Source: Gammaproteobacteria bacterium (GTDB lineage Bacteria; Pseudomonadota; Gammaproteobacteria; Pseudomonadales; Halieaceae). From it: a stretch of DNA of 64,000 nt. The translations under genes and the position numbers were made by a program. The notes under the pieces were generated by a model, which saw only the letters and a program-made list of their open reading frames with translations, was not told the DNA's origin and did not search any database. The stretch covers positions 1-64,000 of the forward strand of contig JAUHYL010000014.1 in the NCBI GenBank assembly GCA_030426545.1, written 5' to 3'. Shown here one piece after another: positions 55,345 to 64,000 of the stretch. The stretch's first letter is position 1. Every line of letters starts with the position of its first letter.

Positions 55345-56010
55345 TCAGATACCCGTTTCCTCGCGCAGTTTGCGCAATTGCTCCAACTGTTCATCCCTGG
55401 AGAGCGGCTTGACCGGTGCTCGTTCCAGGGCGGCGGGCGCCGGTACTTCGAGGTCTTCCCCGTGCATGGCCCGTGCACAATACCCCTCGTAGTGCTTGCG
55501 AAAAACAGGCCAGGTGACCGTCTCGGCGTTGTTGGCCAGAAAGAACCAATCACTGTCCCGGCCCGCCAGGTATACCGCCGGATGGCTCCAGGGCTGGGCC
55601 GACTTGGGCGAGGCGGCGAGGCAGGCTTCGCGGTAAGCCTCGCGCGGAGCAGGCAGGCCGCCTGAGCGCAAACACTCCAGGCAGCATTCGTGCATTTTGT
55701 TCAGGGTAGGCAAATACTCGCTGTGTTCGATGGCGTGCTTCGCACCCTTGAGTATCTGTTCCACCGGGTAGACCGCGAGTGATTCCAGCCACAGCTTTTT
55801 TATCTGGTTCAGTTTGGTGTTATCCGGAAACGCCGCATAGAACTGATTGTGATAGTTGAGCAGAAAGAGGCTGAAGACCTGGTTGATGGCCTCGATATGC
55901 GCATCGGTGGGCGCGGCGTCCTCACTTTGCCCAGGAGGTGTCGGTGAGGTGTTCCTCGAGGCTTCTATCTCTTGTGCGACCTGTTGCACCAGGTCCCTGG
56001 TATCCGGCAT
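55345..56010 (-). CDS. Replication protein P-like (lambda P family) protein
   Basis: The 221 residues resemble phage lambda P-type helicase loaders (KKLWLESLAVYPVEQILKGA, LPAPREAYREACLA, WSHPAVYLAGRDSDWFFLAN, FRKHYEGYCARAMHGEDLEV). Lambda P delivers DnaB to replication origins. The gene lies next to dnaB, on the opposite strand, and its first 89 bases overlap the end of the DnaT-repeat gene in another frame. GGAAAG precedes the ATG at 56010. A role in loading the chromosomal DnaB is an inference. Confidence 0.68.
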   Translation of the reverse strand: MPDTRDLVQQVAQEIEASRNTSPTPPGQSEDAAPTDAHIEAINQVFSLFLLNYHNQFYAAFPDNTKLNQIKKLWLESLAVYPVEQILKGAKHAIEHSEYLPTLNKMHECCLECLRSGGLPAPREAYREACLAASPKSAQPWSHPAVYLAGRDSDWFFLANNAETVTWPVFRKHYEGYCARAMHGEDLEVPAPAALERAPVKPLSRDEQLEQLRKLREETGI

Positions 56011-57091
56011 GGGTGCTTTCCGTCTGTTCTATGCGGTGGCGTTTGGCCCAGTGGTATTTCACATGCTGCACAAACTTGCTGTTCCAGGAGGTTTGTACCT
56101 GGTTGCTGTCGCGCCAGTATACGATGAACTCGGGCAGTAGCGCGCGGGCGAAATCTTCATCAATATGCGATAGCCGGAGAATATCGTACACGTCCGCAAC
56201 CGGCTGCCAGTCGGCGCTGATCCGCGTCGGCTCAGTGCTGTGGCTGACGCTGGAGGTGTACTTCGCCCACTGGATTCGGATGTGCTGGATGAACTTTGAG
56301 TTGAGCCCTTTTGGCGCCGCACCGCGCTCGCGCCAGTAGAGAATAAACTCGGGTATCGCCTGCTCGATAAAATCGCGCTCTATGCCGGCGCGCAGCATTA
56401 TCTCCATGGCGTCTTCGCTGGGCCGCCAGTGCTGATCCAGCGTTGTCGATTGCTGCGGCAGGAAGCTCTCCGCCTGGTGTTGCTGCCGGCGCCGCCAGTT
56501 GGCGGTAACGTGCTGCCGGAACTTGTTCTCCCAGGCGTGGCTGGTTTCACCGCGCTCGCGCCAGTAATAGATGAAATCTTCCAGTTGGTCCATGGCGAAC
56601 TGGCGCGGTATGTTGTGGTTCAGGCTGAGCAGCTGCAGCATGTCTTCGCTGGGCGCCCAATGCGCCGGCAGAATGCCCGCGCTGCGGCGATACGGGGGCG
56701 GCTCCGGTGCGCCTGCCGGCAGCGCCTGGGCGTCTGACGCAGCGCTGTGCTCGGTTGGTATTGTCGGCACAGATTCCGGCGCGCTGAAGCTCAGCGCGAA
56801 CAACAGCTCCTCGCTGGACATCAGCGGCGCGGAATCGATGACGATGATGCCCTTGTCTGCGAGGCTGCGCGCGATTCGGTGAAGCTCTTCCACACCCCAG
56901 AAGGGCAGGGTGCGTTGCAGGTAGGTGCGCTCTGCGCGGAAGTAGCACAGGCCATTGTGCCGTTGGCCGCTCTGGTGCTCGCAGAGCTGCTGCAGGTGCT
57001 GTAGAAGAATAGCCTCTTCCAGCCCGATGGTTTGCGCCAGCTCCGGTGAAAACACCAGCTGACGTTCGGGAATGATGGAGGTGGCGGGCAT
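55922..57091 (-). CDS. Protein with three DnaT-like DNA-binding repeats
   Basis: The 389 residues have a DnaD-like winged-helix N-terminus (about 10-105: SPELAQTIGLEEAILLQHLQ, YLQRTLPFWGVEELHRIARS), a Pro/Ala linker, and three repeats at about 145-200, 222-277 and 295-350. Each repeat follows the DnaT C-terminal pattern W-PSED ... FI-YWRERG ... NKFxQHV...W. E. coli DnaT, a primosome protein for restart, has one such domain. Its neighbour on the same strand is a lambda-P-like gene. Three copies are unusual and suggest extended single-strand DNA binding; that is inference. Confidence 0.78.
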   Translation of the reverse strand: MPATSIIPERQLVFSPELAQTIGLEEAILLQHLQQLCEHQSGQRHNGLCYFRAERTYLQRTLPFWGVEELHRIARSLADKGIIVIDSAPLMSSEELLFALSFSAPESVPTIPTEHSAASDAQALPAGAPEPPPYRRSAGILPAHWAPSEDMLQLLSLNHNIPRQFAMDQLEDFIYYWRERGETSHAWENKFRQHVTANWRRRQQHQAESFLPQQSTTLDQHWRPSEDAMEIMLRAGIERDFIEQAIPEFILYWRERGAAPKGLNSKFIQHIRIQWAKYTSSVSHSTEPTRISADWQPVADVYDILRLSHIDEDFARALLPEFIVYWRDSNQVQTSWNSKFVQHVKYHWAKRHRIEQTESTHAGYQGPGATGRTRDRSLEEHLTDTSWAK

Positions 57092-57162
57092 GCGTGGGTC
57101 CGGTTTCGCTCATGCTTGCAGTGTGGGTCTGATAGGATAACGCATCGCGACAGGGATTCCGC

Positions 57163-58560
57163 ATGGCAAAGCAAAAAACCGCCTTCGTTTGTAACGATTG
57201 CGGCTCCGATTACGTCAAATGGCAGGGCCAGTGCAGCGATTGCGGTGCCTGGAACTCGCTGGTTGAGATCAAGCTGGGTGCCGCAAAAGGCGCCGCAAGG
57301 GGTAGCGGGCGGATCGCGGCTGCCAGTGGCAATCGCGCCGGCTTTGCCGGGGCGCTGGACAGTGCGCGCATGCTCAGCGAGATAGACCTGCAGGATCTGC
57401 CGCGCTTTTCATCCGGGGCCGGCGAGTTCGATCGTGTCCTTGGTGGCGGCCTCGTGCCTGGCTCCGCCATCCTCATCGGTGGCAATCCGGGCGCGGGCAA
57501 GAGCACGCTGCTGTTACAGACCATGTGTCATCTGGCGGCCTCCAGGGAGGCGCTGTACGTTACCGGCGAGGAATCCCTGCAGCAGGTGGCCATGCGCGCC
57601 AATCGCCTGCACTTGCCCACCGACAAGCTGCGCCTGATGTCCGAAACCAATGTCGAGGCCATTGTTGCCGCCAGCGACCAGTTCAAACCCAAGGTGCTGG
57701 TGGTGGATTCCATCCAGGTGGTGCACAGCGATGATCTCAGTTCTGCGCCGGGCAGTGTGTCCCAGGTGCGTGAGTGTGCCGCTTACCTCATCCGTCATGC
57801 CAAGCAGACCGGCACGGTGCTGTTTCTGGTCGGCCATGTGACCAAAGACGGCTCACTGGCAGGCCCGAAAGTACTCGAACACATGATCGACTGTTCCATC
57901 CTGCTCGAAGGTAGCGACGACGCGCGCTTCCGCACACTTCGCGGCCAGAAAAACCGCTTCGGTGCGGTGAACGAACTGGGCGTCTTTGCCATGACTGACG
58001 GCGGGATGCGCGAGGTGAAAAACCCTTCGGCGATCTTTCTTGAGCGCGGTGAGGAGGCTTCACCGGGCAGCGTGGTCATGGTGGTCTGGGAGGGAACCCG
58101 GCCGCTACTGGTAGAGATTCAGGCCCTGGTGGATGACAGCCAGCTGGGTAACCCGCGCCGTGTGGCAGTGGGTCTGGAGCAGAACCGGCTCGCCATGCTG
58201 CTGGCGGTATTGCACCGCCATGGCGGGCTGCAGGTGGGTGACCAGGACGTGTTTGCCAACGTGGTCGGTGGCGTAAAAGTGCTGGAGACCAGCGCCGACC
58301 TGGCACTGCTGGTGGCCATTGTCTCGAGCTTCCGCAATACGCAGTTGCCGCGCGATCTGGTGGTGTTTGGCGAAGTCGGGTTATCGGGTGAAATCCGTCC
58401 GGTGCCCAGTGGCCAGGAGCGTTTGTTCGAGGCGGCCAAGCATGGATTCAAGCGCGCCATCGTGCCGAAGGGAAATGCGCCAAGAGGCAAGATAGCTGGC
58501 ATGCAGGTGCAGGCGGTGTCGAAGCTGGAAGAGGCGCTGGCTGCGCTTGACGAGGGCTGA
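57163..58560 (+). CDS. radA: DNA repair protein RadA
   Basis: RadA is a RecA-like ATPase that helps branch migration in recombination. The 465 residues have the C4 zinc finger (CNDCGSDYVKWQGQCSDCGAW), Walker A GGNPGAGKST, the RadA-specific KNRFG motif in GQKNRFGAVNELGVFAM and a C-terminal Lon-like domain (LVVFGEVGLSGEIRPVPSGQ). It is divergent from the DnaT-repeat gene with a 71-base gap. Confidence 0.96.
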   Translation: MAKQKTAFVCNDCGSDYVKWQGQCSDCGAWNSLVEIKLGAAKGAARGSGRIAAASGNRAGFAGALDSARMLSEIDLQDLPRFSSGAGEFDRVLGGGLVPGSAILIGGNPGAGKSTLLLQTMCHLAASREALYVTGEESLQQVAMRANRLHLPTDKLRLMSETNVEAIVAASDQFKPKVLVVDSIQVVHSDDLSSAPGSVSQVRECAAYLIRHAKQTGTVLFLVGHVTKDGSLAGPKVLEHMIDCSILLEGSDDARFRTLRGQKNRFGAVNELGVFAMTDGGMREVKNPSAIFLERGEEASPGSVVMVVWEGTRPLLVEIQALVDDSQLGNPRRVAVGLEQNRLAMLLAVLHRHGGLQVGDQDVFANVVGGVKVLETSADLALLVAIVSSFRNTQLPRDLVVFGEVGLSGEIRPVPSGQERLFEAAKHGFKRAIVPKGNAPRGKIAGMQVQAVSKLEEALAALDEG

Positions 58561-58593
58561 GTCCGGCCCGGGGATCAGTCTGCCGGTTTGCTG

Positions 58594-58956
58594 TCAGTCA
58601 CGCAGCTGGTTGAGCTCTTCTTCCAGTGTGGTGATGTCCATGTGTGCTTCGAGCACTTCGCGCAGCGGCTCAATGTTTTCCGCATCCACGTGTTCCACTG
58701 AGAATCCCAGGCGATCCGCCTCCACATGCTGCAGGTAGGCATGCAGTTCCAGGCTCTGGTCGTCGTCCAGCTTGATGATCAGTGTGAACGGCTCGTTGTA
58801 CTGGGCATCCCACACGTCGGGCTGGTCGGTTGCTACCCCGGTGACAGAAATATCGATCAGCTTCTGGTGCCAGACACTGCCACCCTGGTGAACCTCCACC
58901 GGTAACGCCAGCTCTACCCGTGTGAAACGGCGCTTCTCTTTATGCACTTCGGTCAT
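58594..58956 (-). CDS. PilZ domain protein
   Basis: The 120 residues match a stand-alone PilZ domain. RRFTRVELALPVEV gives the RxxxR c-di-GMP motif (KEKRRFTR), and DISVTGVATDQP is the DxSxxG motif. It probably binds cyclic di-GMP and affects motility, biofilm or exopolysaccharide output. The gene converges with radA. Confidence 0.88.
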   Translation of the reverse strand: MTEVHKEKRRFTRVELALPVEVHQGGSVWHQKLIDISVTGVATDQPDVWDAQYNEPFTLIIKLDDDQSLELHAYLQHVEADRLGFSVEHVDAENIEPLREVLEAHMDITTLEEELNQLRD

Positions 58957-59108
58957 AACAAGTCCCGCACTTTCTGACCCAAATCTGGCGCAACTATAAC
59001 GCCGCGCCCCGGTTTATGCGAGAGACGTGGTTCGCTGATTCGGCGATTTTCAGCACGTTATTCCCAGAAAAAGCCAGAAATCCGCAGAAAAGCGAACTGC
59101 TTCAAGGG

Positions 59109-59933
59109 TCAGGCCGGCCGCTGGCGCAGTACGCCTTCCTGCGCCACGGTCGCCAGCAGCGCACCTTTGCGGTCAAAGGCATTGGCCACCGACAGGGCGC
59201 GACCGCCGCTGGTGCTGGGTGACTCGCTGTCGTACAGCAGCCAATCACTGATATCGATGGTGCGATGGAACCAGATCGAGTGATTCATGGTCGCCATCAG
59301 CAATCCCGGATCGCGCCAGTCCAGGGCGTGGGGGTTAAGCGCGGATTGCAAAATGGTGACGTCCGAGAAAAAAGCGAACAACATCTGGTGCAGTAGTTCG
59401 CGCTGTGGAGCCGGGTAGCGCAGTGTTGCCCACACCGCGGATTCCGGGTGCCGCTCGGTGGAGTCGACCGGGCACGCCAGCAGCGTGAAAGGGAACGGGT
59501 CGTCGCTGCCCTCGCTCAGGGAAATAGCGTGATCAGGGTCGCCCATCAACGCCTCGGGAGACGCCGCTGCCGGCATCGGTACCTGGTGCTCGAAGCCCGC
59601 TGATTTGACCTGGAACGACAGGCAGGCAGTGAGTAACGGCTTGCCGTCCTGCGTCAATAACACCTGCCGATGGCTGGTGCTGCCACCGTCGCGCAGTCGC
59701 GTCACCTGGAAATCAAGTTCACCCTCGGGATTTCCCGGTGCCACGAAGTTGGCCTGCAGGTAGTGCACCGGGCGCTCCTCGTCGAGAGTGGCAGAACCGG
59801 CGGCCAGCGCCTGCGCCATCAACTGTCCGCCAAAGATTGCCGGGGAATCCAGCGGCAATGAGCGTGCCTGAAACCTGTCGTCCGCCACACGCTGCGGCGT
59901 GAGTAAGCGGTAGAAGTCTGCTTCGGGCAGCAC
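59109..59933 (-). CDS. tesB: Acyl-CoA thioesterase II (TesB)
   Basis: The 274 residues are a double hot-dog thioesterase: RPVHYLQANFVAPGNPEGEL and VTRLRDGGSTSHRQVLLTQD in the first half, ILQSALNPHALDWRDPGLLM and ATMNHSIWFHRTIDISDWLL in the second. The last contains the conserved NHSIWFHR. TesB hydrolyses medium and long acyl-CoA. It lies 40 bases downstream of ettA on the same strand. Confidence 0.93.
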   Translation of the reverse strand: MLPEADFYRLLTPQRVADDRFQARSLPLDSPAIFGGQLMAQALAAGSATLDEERPVHYLQANFVAPGNPEGELDFQVTRLRDGGSTSHRQVLLTQDGKPLLTACLSFQVKSAGFEHQVPMPAAASPEALMGDPDHAISLSEGSDDPFPFTLLACPVDSTERHPESAVWATLRYPAPQRELLHQMLFAFFSDVTILQSALNPHALDWRDPGLLMATMNHSIWFHRTIDISDWLLYDSESPSTSGGRALSVANAFDRKGALLATVAQEGVLRQRPA

Positions 59934-59972
59934 ACTAGCGCTCCGTCAGACGGTGGGTATGGCCGGAAGCGA

Positions 59973-61637
59973 TCACTTCAGCTTGCGGTACTTGACGCGC
60001 TGGGGCTGGTCTGCGGCGGCGCCGAGGCGCGCTTTGCGATCCTCTTCATAGTCAGAGAAGTTGCCCTCGTGGAACACCACACTGCCGTCGTCCTCGTAGG
60101 CCAGGATATGCGTGGCGATGCGGTCCAGGAACCAGCGGTCGTGGGAGATAACCAGCGCCGCGCCGGGGAAGGCCAGCAGGGCCTCCTCCAGTGCACGCAG
60201 GGTTTCCACGTCGAGATCGTTGGTGGGCTCGTCCAATAGCAGTACATTGGCGCCCTGTTTCAGCAGCTTCGACAGGTGCAAGCGGTTGCGCTCACCGCCG
60301 GAGAGATCCTTGACGAACTTCTGCTGGTCGGAGCCCTTGAAATTGAAGCGCCCCACGTAGGAGCGGCTGGGCACCTCGTAATTGCCGATACGCAGAATGT
60401 CCTGCCCGTCTGAGACTTCCTCCCACACGGTTTTACTGCCGTCCAGCGAATCCCGTGACTGGTCCACATAGCCCAGCTGAACGGTGTCGCCCAGTTCTAC
60501 CGAGCCGCCGTCCGGTTGTTCGATGCCCATGAGGATTTTAAACAGTGTGGATTTACCCATGCCGTTCGCGCCGATGATGCCGACGATACTGCCTTTGGGT
60601 ACGGAAAAACTGACATCTTCGAACAATACGCGGTCGTCGAAGGCCTTTTTCAGCCCGCTGACCTCGATGACCTTGTCGCCCAGGCGCTCACCGGGCGGGA
60701 TATAAATTTCGTTGGTTTCGTTGCGCGACTGGAATTCCTGCGACTGCAGTTCCTCGAAACGCTGCAGGCGCGCCTTGCTTTTCGCCTGCCGGCCCTTGGG
60801 GTTCGAGCGCACCCATTCCAGTTCGGACTTGATCGCTTTCTGGTGCGAGGCTTCCTGGCGCTGCTCCTGTTCCAGGCGCTTTTCTTTCGCCTCCAGCCAG
60901 TCTGAGTAGTTGCCCTCGTAGGGGATGCCGCGGCCGCGATCCAGCTCCAGTATCCAGCCCGCGGCATTGTCCAGGAAATAGCGGTCGTGGGTGATGGCCA
61001 CAACGGTGCCGGGGAAGTCGTGCAGGAAGCGTTCCAGCCAGGCGACACTCTCGGCGTCGAGGTGGTTGGTGGGCTCGTCCAAAAGCAGCATGTCGGGGTT
61101 TGACAGCAACAGGCGGCACAATGCAACGCGGCGTCGCTCACCGCCGGAAAGTGTGCTGACGTCTGCCTCCCACGGGGGCAGGCGCAGGGCGTCCGCGGCC
61201 ACTTCCAGGCGGTGTTCCAGGTTGTGTGCGTCAGTGGCCTGGATGATGTCTTCGAGCTCTGCCTGGCGTTTTGCCAGTGCGTCGAAGTCCGCTCCCTCCT
61301 CGGCGTAAGCGGTATAGACCTGGTCCAGTTCCGCCAGCGCGTCGATCGCCTCCTGTACGCCTTCCTCGACGTTACCGCGTACGTTCTTGTCCGCATTCAA
61401 CTGCGGTTCCTGCTGCAGGTAGCCAATCCTGATACCTGGCTGCGGCCGCGCTTCGCCGAGAATATCCGTGTCGATACCCGCCATGATGCGCAGCAGGGTG
61501 GATTTGCCCGCGCCGTTGAGTCCCAGCACGCCGATTTTGGCGCCCGGGAAAAAGGACAGGGAAACATCTTCGAGAATGGTTTTTTTCGGCGGCACGATCT
61601 TGCCGACGCGGTTCATGGTGTAGACGTACTGGCCCAT
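59973..61637 (-). CDS. ettA: Energy-dependent translational throttle protein EttA (ABC-F)
   Basis: EttA is an ABC-F protein that binds the ribosomal E site and gates elongation by the ATP/ADP ratio. The 554 residues (E. coli 555) start at the ATG at 61637, after GAGAG, with MGQYVYTMNRVGKIVPPKKT. The frame is open 35 codons further upstream, but those residues are not family-like. Two ABC domains show Walker A GLNGAGKST and GANGMGKST, signatures LSGGERRR and LSGGERNR, and Walker B DEPTNHLD and DEPTNDLD. Confidence 0.95.
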   Translation of the reverse strand: MGQYVYTMNRVGKIVPPKKTILEDVSLSFFPGAKIGVLGLNGAGKSTLLRIMAGIDTDILGEARPQPGIRIGYLQQEPQLNADKNVRGNVEEGVQEAIDALAELDQVYTAYAEEGADFDALAKRQAELEDIIQATDAHNLEHRLEVAADALRLPPWEADVSTLSGGERRRVALCRLLLSNPDMLLLDEPTNHLDAESVAWLERFLHDFPGTVVAITHDRYFLDNAAGWILELDRGRGIPYEGNYSDWLEAKEKRLEQEQRQEASHQKAIKSELEWVRSNPKGRQAKSKARLQRFEELQSQEFQSRNETNEIYIPPGERLGDKVIEVSGLKKAFDDRVLFEDVSFSVPKGSIVGIIGANGMGKSTLFKILMGIEQPDGGSVELGDTVQLGYVDQSRDSLDGSKTVWEEVSDGQDILRIGNYEVPSRSYVGRFNFKGSDQQKFVKDLSGGERNRLHLSKLLKQGANVLLLDEPTNDLDVETLRALEEALLAFPGAALVISHDRWFLDRIATHILAYEDDGSVVFHEGNFSDYEEDRKARLGAAADQPQRVKYRKLK

Positions 61638-61864
61638 CAAATTGCTCTCAAGTGGTGAATCCGAAACGCGCGCAGTGTAGCAGGAGTGCTGGATCGGGGC
61701 ACCTCGAGTCCGCCCTGTAGCGCCTCGCCAGAGGTGCTGCACAAAGCCTGGGCGGCCTGTCTTTTTAATCAGGGTTCGCTTCAGCGGCGCTGGCTTTTTC
61801 TGTAGAATGCGCCGCTTCGCACCGCGCTGCTTTTCAGCCGGTTTCCACGCAACAGAGGGCTACC

Positions 61865-63127
61865 ATGTTTGACAAGAGCATGACGATCGAGGGGTTTGAC
61901 GACGAGATTTCCGCCGCCATCGGAGAGGAAGAGGTTCGTCAGGAGGAACATATTGAGCTGATCGCGTCGGAGAACTATACCAGCCCGCGTGTGATGCAGG
62001 CCCAGGGCACGGTCCTTACCAACAAGTACGCCGAGGGTTATCCGGGCAAGCGCTACTACGGCGGCTGCGAGTACGTCGACAAGGCCGAGGAACTGGCCAT
62101 AGCGCGGGTCAAGGCGCTGTTCGGTGCGGACTACGCCAATGTGCAGCCGCACTCGGGTTCCCAGGCGAATTCCGCGGTATACCTGGCCTTGTGCGCCCCT
62201 GGCGATACCGTACTGGGCATGAGCCTGGCCGACGGCGGGCACCTCACTCATGGCGCTGCGCCGAATTTTTCCGGCAAGATGTACAACGCGGTGCAGTACG
62301 GGCTGAACGCGGACACCGGCGAGGTGGACTACGACCGCGTCGAGGAGCTGGCCCTGGAACATAAACCGAAGATGATTGTCGCGGGCTTTTCCGCCTACTC
62401 GCAGATCATGGACTGGTCGCGTTTTCGCGCTATCGCAGACAAATGTGGCGCCTACCTGATGGTAGATATGGCACATGTTGCCGGGCTGGTCGCCGCGGGC
62501 GTGTACCCCAACCCGGTTCCCCATGCGGACGTAGTGACCTCGACCACCCACAAGACCCTGCGCGGGCCGCGTGGCGGTATCATCCTGGCGCGCGCCAACG
62601 AGGAACTGGAGAAGAAATTCAACTCCGCGGTTTTCCCGGGAGGGCAGGGCGGGCCGCTGATGCACGTGATCGCTGCCAAGGCGGTGAGTTTCAAGGAGGC
62701 GGCAAGCCCCGAATTTGTGGAGTACCAGAAGCAGGTGGTGAAAAACGCCAAGGCGATGGCCGCCACGTTCATCGAGCGCGGCATCAATATTGTCTCCGGC
62801 GGAACCGAAAACCATCTGATGCTGGTAGACCTGATCGGCAAGCCATACACCGGCAAGGACGCGGACGCCGCGCTGGGCGAGGCGAACATCACCGTGAACA
62901 AGAACGCTGTCCCCAATGATCCGCGCTCGCCATTTATCACGTCCGGCCTGCGCGTGGGCACACCGGCCATCACGACCCGCGGCTTTGGCGAAGCGGAAAC
63001 CATTGAGCTGACCGGCTGGATGTGCGACGTGCTGGAGTCGCTGGAAACCGGCGATTCCGAGCAGGTGATCGCGGCGGTGAAGGCGAAGGTGCTCGACATC
63101 TGCGGGCGCTTTCCGGTCTACAAGTGA
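61865..63127 (+). CDS. glyA: Serine hydroxymethyltransferase GlyA
   Basis: GlyA converts serine and tetrahydrofolate to glycine and methylene-THF with PLP. The 420 residues have [47 protein letters not shown] and the PLP-lysine motif [13 protein letters not shown]. The ATG at 61865 gives the normal length. A terminator hairpin follows about 57 bases after the stop, so it is probably monocistronic. Confidence 0.97.
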   Translation: MFDKSMTIEGFDDEISAAIGEEEVRQEEHIELIASENYTSPRVMQAQGTVLTNKYAEGYPGKRYYGGCEYVDKAEELAIARVKALFGADYANVQPHSGSQANSAVYLALCAPGDTVLGMSLADGGHLTHGAAPNFSGKMYNAVQYGLNADTGEVDYDRVEELALEHKPKMIVAGFSAYSQIMDWSRFRAIADKCGAYLMVDMAHVAGLVAAGVYPNPVPHADVVTSTTHKTLRGPRGGIILARANEELEKKFNSAVFPGGQGGPLMHVIAAKAVSFKEAASPEFVEYQKQVVKNAKAMAATFIERGINIVSGGTENHLMLVDLIGKPYTGKDADAALGEANITVNKNAVPNDPRSPFITSGLRVGTPAITTRGFGEAETIELTGWMCDVLESLETGDSEQVIAAVKAKVLDICGRFPVYK

Positions 63128-63184
63128 CGCTAACCTCCCCTGAATTCCGCCTTTGCGGCAAGGCGAGAGTGCCGCGATGAGAGA

Positions 63185-63204
63185 GGGGCTACGGCCCCTT
63201 TTTT
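63185..63204 (+). terminator. Intrinsic terminator after glyA
   Basis: GGGGC (63185-63189) and GCCCC (63194-63198) pair around the loop TACG and are followed by six T. Flanking A and T bases can extend the stem. Confidence 0.78.
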
Positions 63205-63322
63205 GTCGCGTGCGATTAGTGCTTCGATGGTGCGTGCTGCGCGCGGTTTGCCCCAAATGAGTGAAGAATCAGCTTCCGGAAATATGTTATTCTTCAGCGA
63301 CTTAGCTCACTGGAAATGATCC

Positions 63323-63787
63323 ATGCACTGCCCTTTTTGCTCCGCAGATGACACCCGGGTAATCGATTCACGGTTGGTTGCCGAGGGTGACCAGGTGCGC
63401 CGTCGTCGCGAGTGTGCCAGTTGCGCTGAACGCTTCACCACCTATGAGGTGGCAGAACTGGTGATGCCCCGGGTCATCAAACAGAACGGTAATCGCGAAC
63501 CTTTTGATGAAGAAAAGCTGCGCGCCGGATTTTTACGCGCGCTGGAGAAGCGTCCGGTGTCAGTCGAGGCCATCGAGGCTGTCATCAACAGCATCAAGCA
63601 CAGCCTGCGGGCCACCGGGGAGCGGGAGATCAAGTCGCTGGTGCTGGGTGAACTGGTCATGGAGCATCTGAAGGAACTCGACCAGGTCGCCTATGTGCGC
63701 TTCGCCTCGGTTTACCGCAGCTTTGAAGACATCGCCGCTTTCCGTGACGAGATTGAGCGGCTGGAGTCTGAGCCCAGCGGCAATTGA
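63323..63787 (+). CDS. nrdR: Transcriptional repressor NrdR
   Basis: NrdR represses ribonucleotide reductase genes when (d)ATP is bound. The 154 residues have the zinc ribbon [15 protein letters not shown] ... [12 protein letters not shown] and the ATP-cone domain ([20 protein letters not shown]). Placement just before ribD is common in proteobacteria, where nrdR heads the riboflavin operon. Confidence 0.96.
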   Translation: MHCPFCSADDTRVIDSRLVAEGDQVRRRRECASCAERFTTYEVAELVMPRVIKQNGNREPFDEEKLRAGFLRALEKRPVSVEAIEAVINSIKHSLRATGEREIKSLVLGELVMEHLKELDQVAYVRFASVYRSFEDIAAFRDEIERLESEPSGN

Positions 63788-63811
63788 GCTGCCTGCGCCG
63801 CGCACCTGCCC

Positions 63812-64000
63812 ATGTTAACGTCACTGGATAGTCGAATGATGGCCCGCGCTGTACAACTGGCGCGCCGGGGCCAGTTCTGGGCCGCGCCCAATCCTCACGT
63901 CGGCTGTGTCCTTGTCCGGGAAGGTGACGTGATCGGTGAAGGCTTTACCCAGCCAGCCGGGGGTAACCATGCGGAAATCGAAGCGTTGCAGAGTGCCGGT
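63812..64000 (+). CDS. ribD: RibD, N-terminal fragment
   Basis: The window ends inside this gene. The first 63 codons show the deaminase start of the bifunctional riboflavin enzyme: MMARAVQLARRGQFWAAPNP, HVGCVLVREGDVIGEGF and the zinc motif GGNHAEIEAL. The ATG at 63812 or the later ATG at 63836 could be the start. It follows nrdR by 24 bases. Confidence 0.92.
   Translation, partial: MLTSLDSRMMARAVQLARRGQFWAAPNPHVGCVLVREGDVIGEGFTQPAGGNHAEIEALQSAG

Overview
The window is about 64 kb of a gammaproteobacterial chromosome. The gene orders mutL-miaA-hfq-hflX-hflK-hflC-(DUF2065)-hisZ-purA at the left and tRNA-Leu-rnr-rlmB-rpsF-rpsR-(DUF2232)-rplI-dnaB at the right follow the Pseudomonas-type arrangement, in which I recall purA lying close to tRNA-Leu and rnr. 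The GC-rich core, LemA/M48 pair, CHASE2 kinase and DUF1538 transporter suggest a marine Cellvibrionales/Halieaceae-like bacterium. That placement is an inference; no rRNA is present.

Layout. (1) 1-8.1 kb: housekeeping genes for mismatch repair (mutL end), tRNA modification, Hfq, HflX, the HflKC membrane complex, HisZ and PurA. (2) 8.3-13.5 kb: UDP-sugar genes (UDP-glucuronate decarboxylase, UDP-glucose dehydrogenase, UDP-glucuronate 4-epimerase-like, GalE) and a DUF218 protein. (3) 13.6-16.7 kb: a short AraC-type regulator and a LemA plus M48 metallopeptidase pair. (4) 17.0-21.2 kb: a three-gene sensory operon with a response regulator, an exported LysM/FecR protein and a CHASE2 histidine kinase. 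(5) 21.2-25.1 kb: a leader with strong RNA hairpins, then a duplicated DUF1538 membrane protein translationally coupled to a protein with three PII-like repeats. (6) 25.9-29.4 kb: an exported subtilase with dockerin-like and PASTA repeats. (7) About 29.79-47.91 kb: an 18.1-kb genomic island inserted at the 3' end of tRNA-Leu(CAG), bounded by an imperfect direct repeat of the tRNA end. It carries a tyrosine integrase, an AlpA-like regulator whose ribosome binding site lies in a hairpin, a DUF1376 gene, a coiled-coil gene pair, a GST, an RHS/SpvB-like giant protein with a DUF1493 neighbour, a TPR/HEPN-like pair, and an operon of small proteins whose first gene is split by an IS3-family element. 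(8) 47.9-64 kb: core genes again (rnr, rlmB, ribosomal proteins, dnaB), a lambda-P-like gene and a gene with three DnaT-like repeats, then radA, a PilZ protein, tesB, ettA, glyA, nrdR and the start of ribD.

The least explained parts are the DUF1538/PII-like operon with its structured leader, the LysM/FecR-CHASE2 operon, the phage-like replication pair beside dnaB, and the cargo of the tRNA-Leu island. Roles given for these are inferences from sequence patterns and context; no database search was run.
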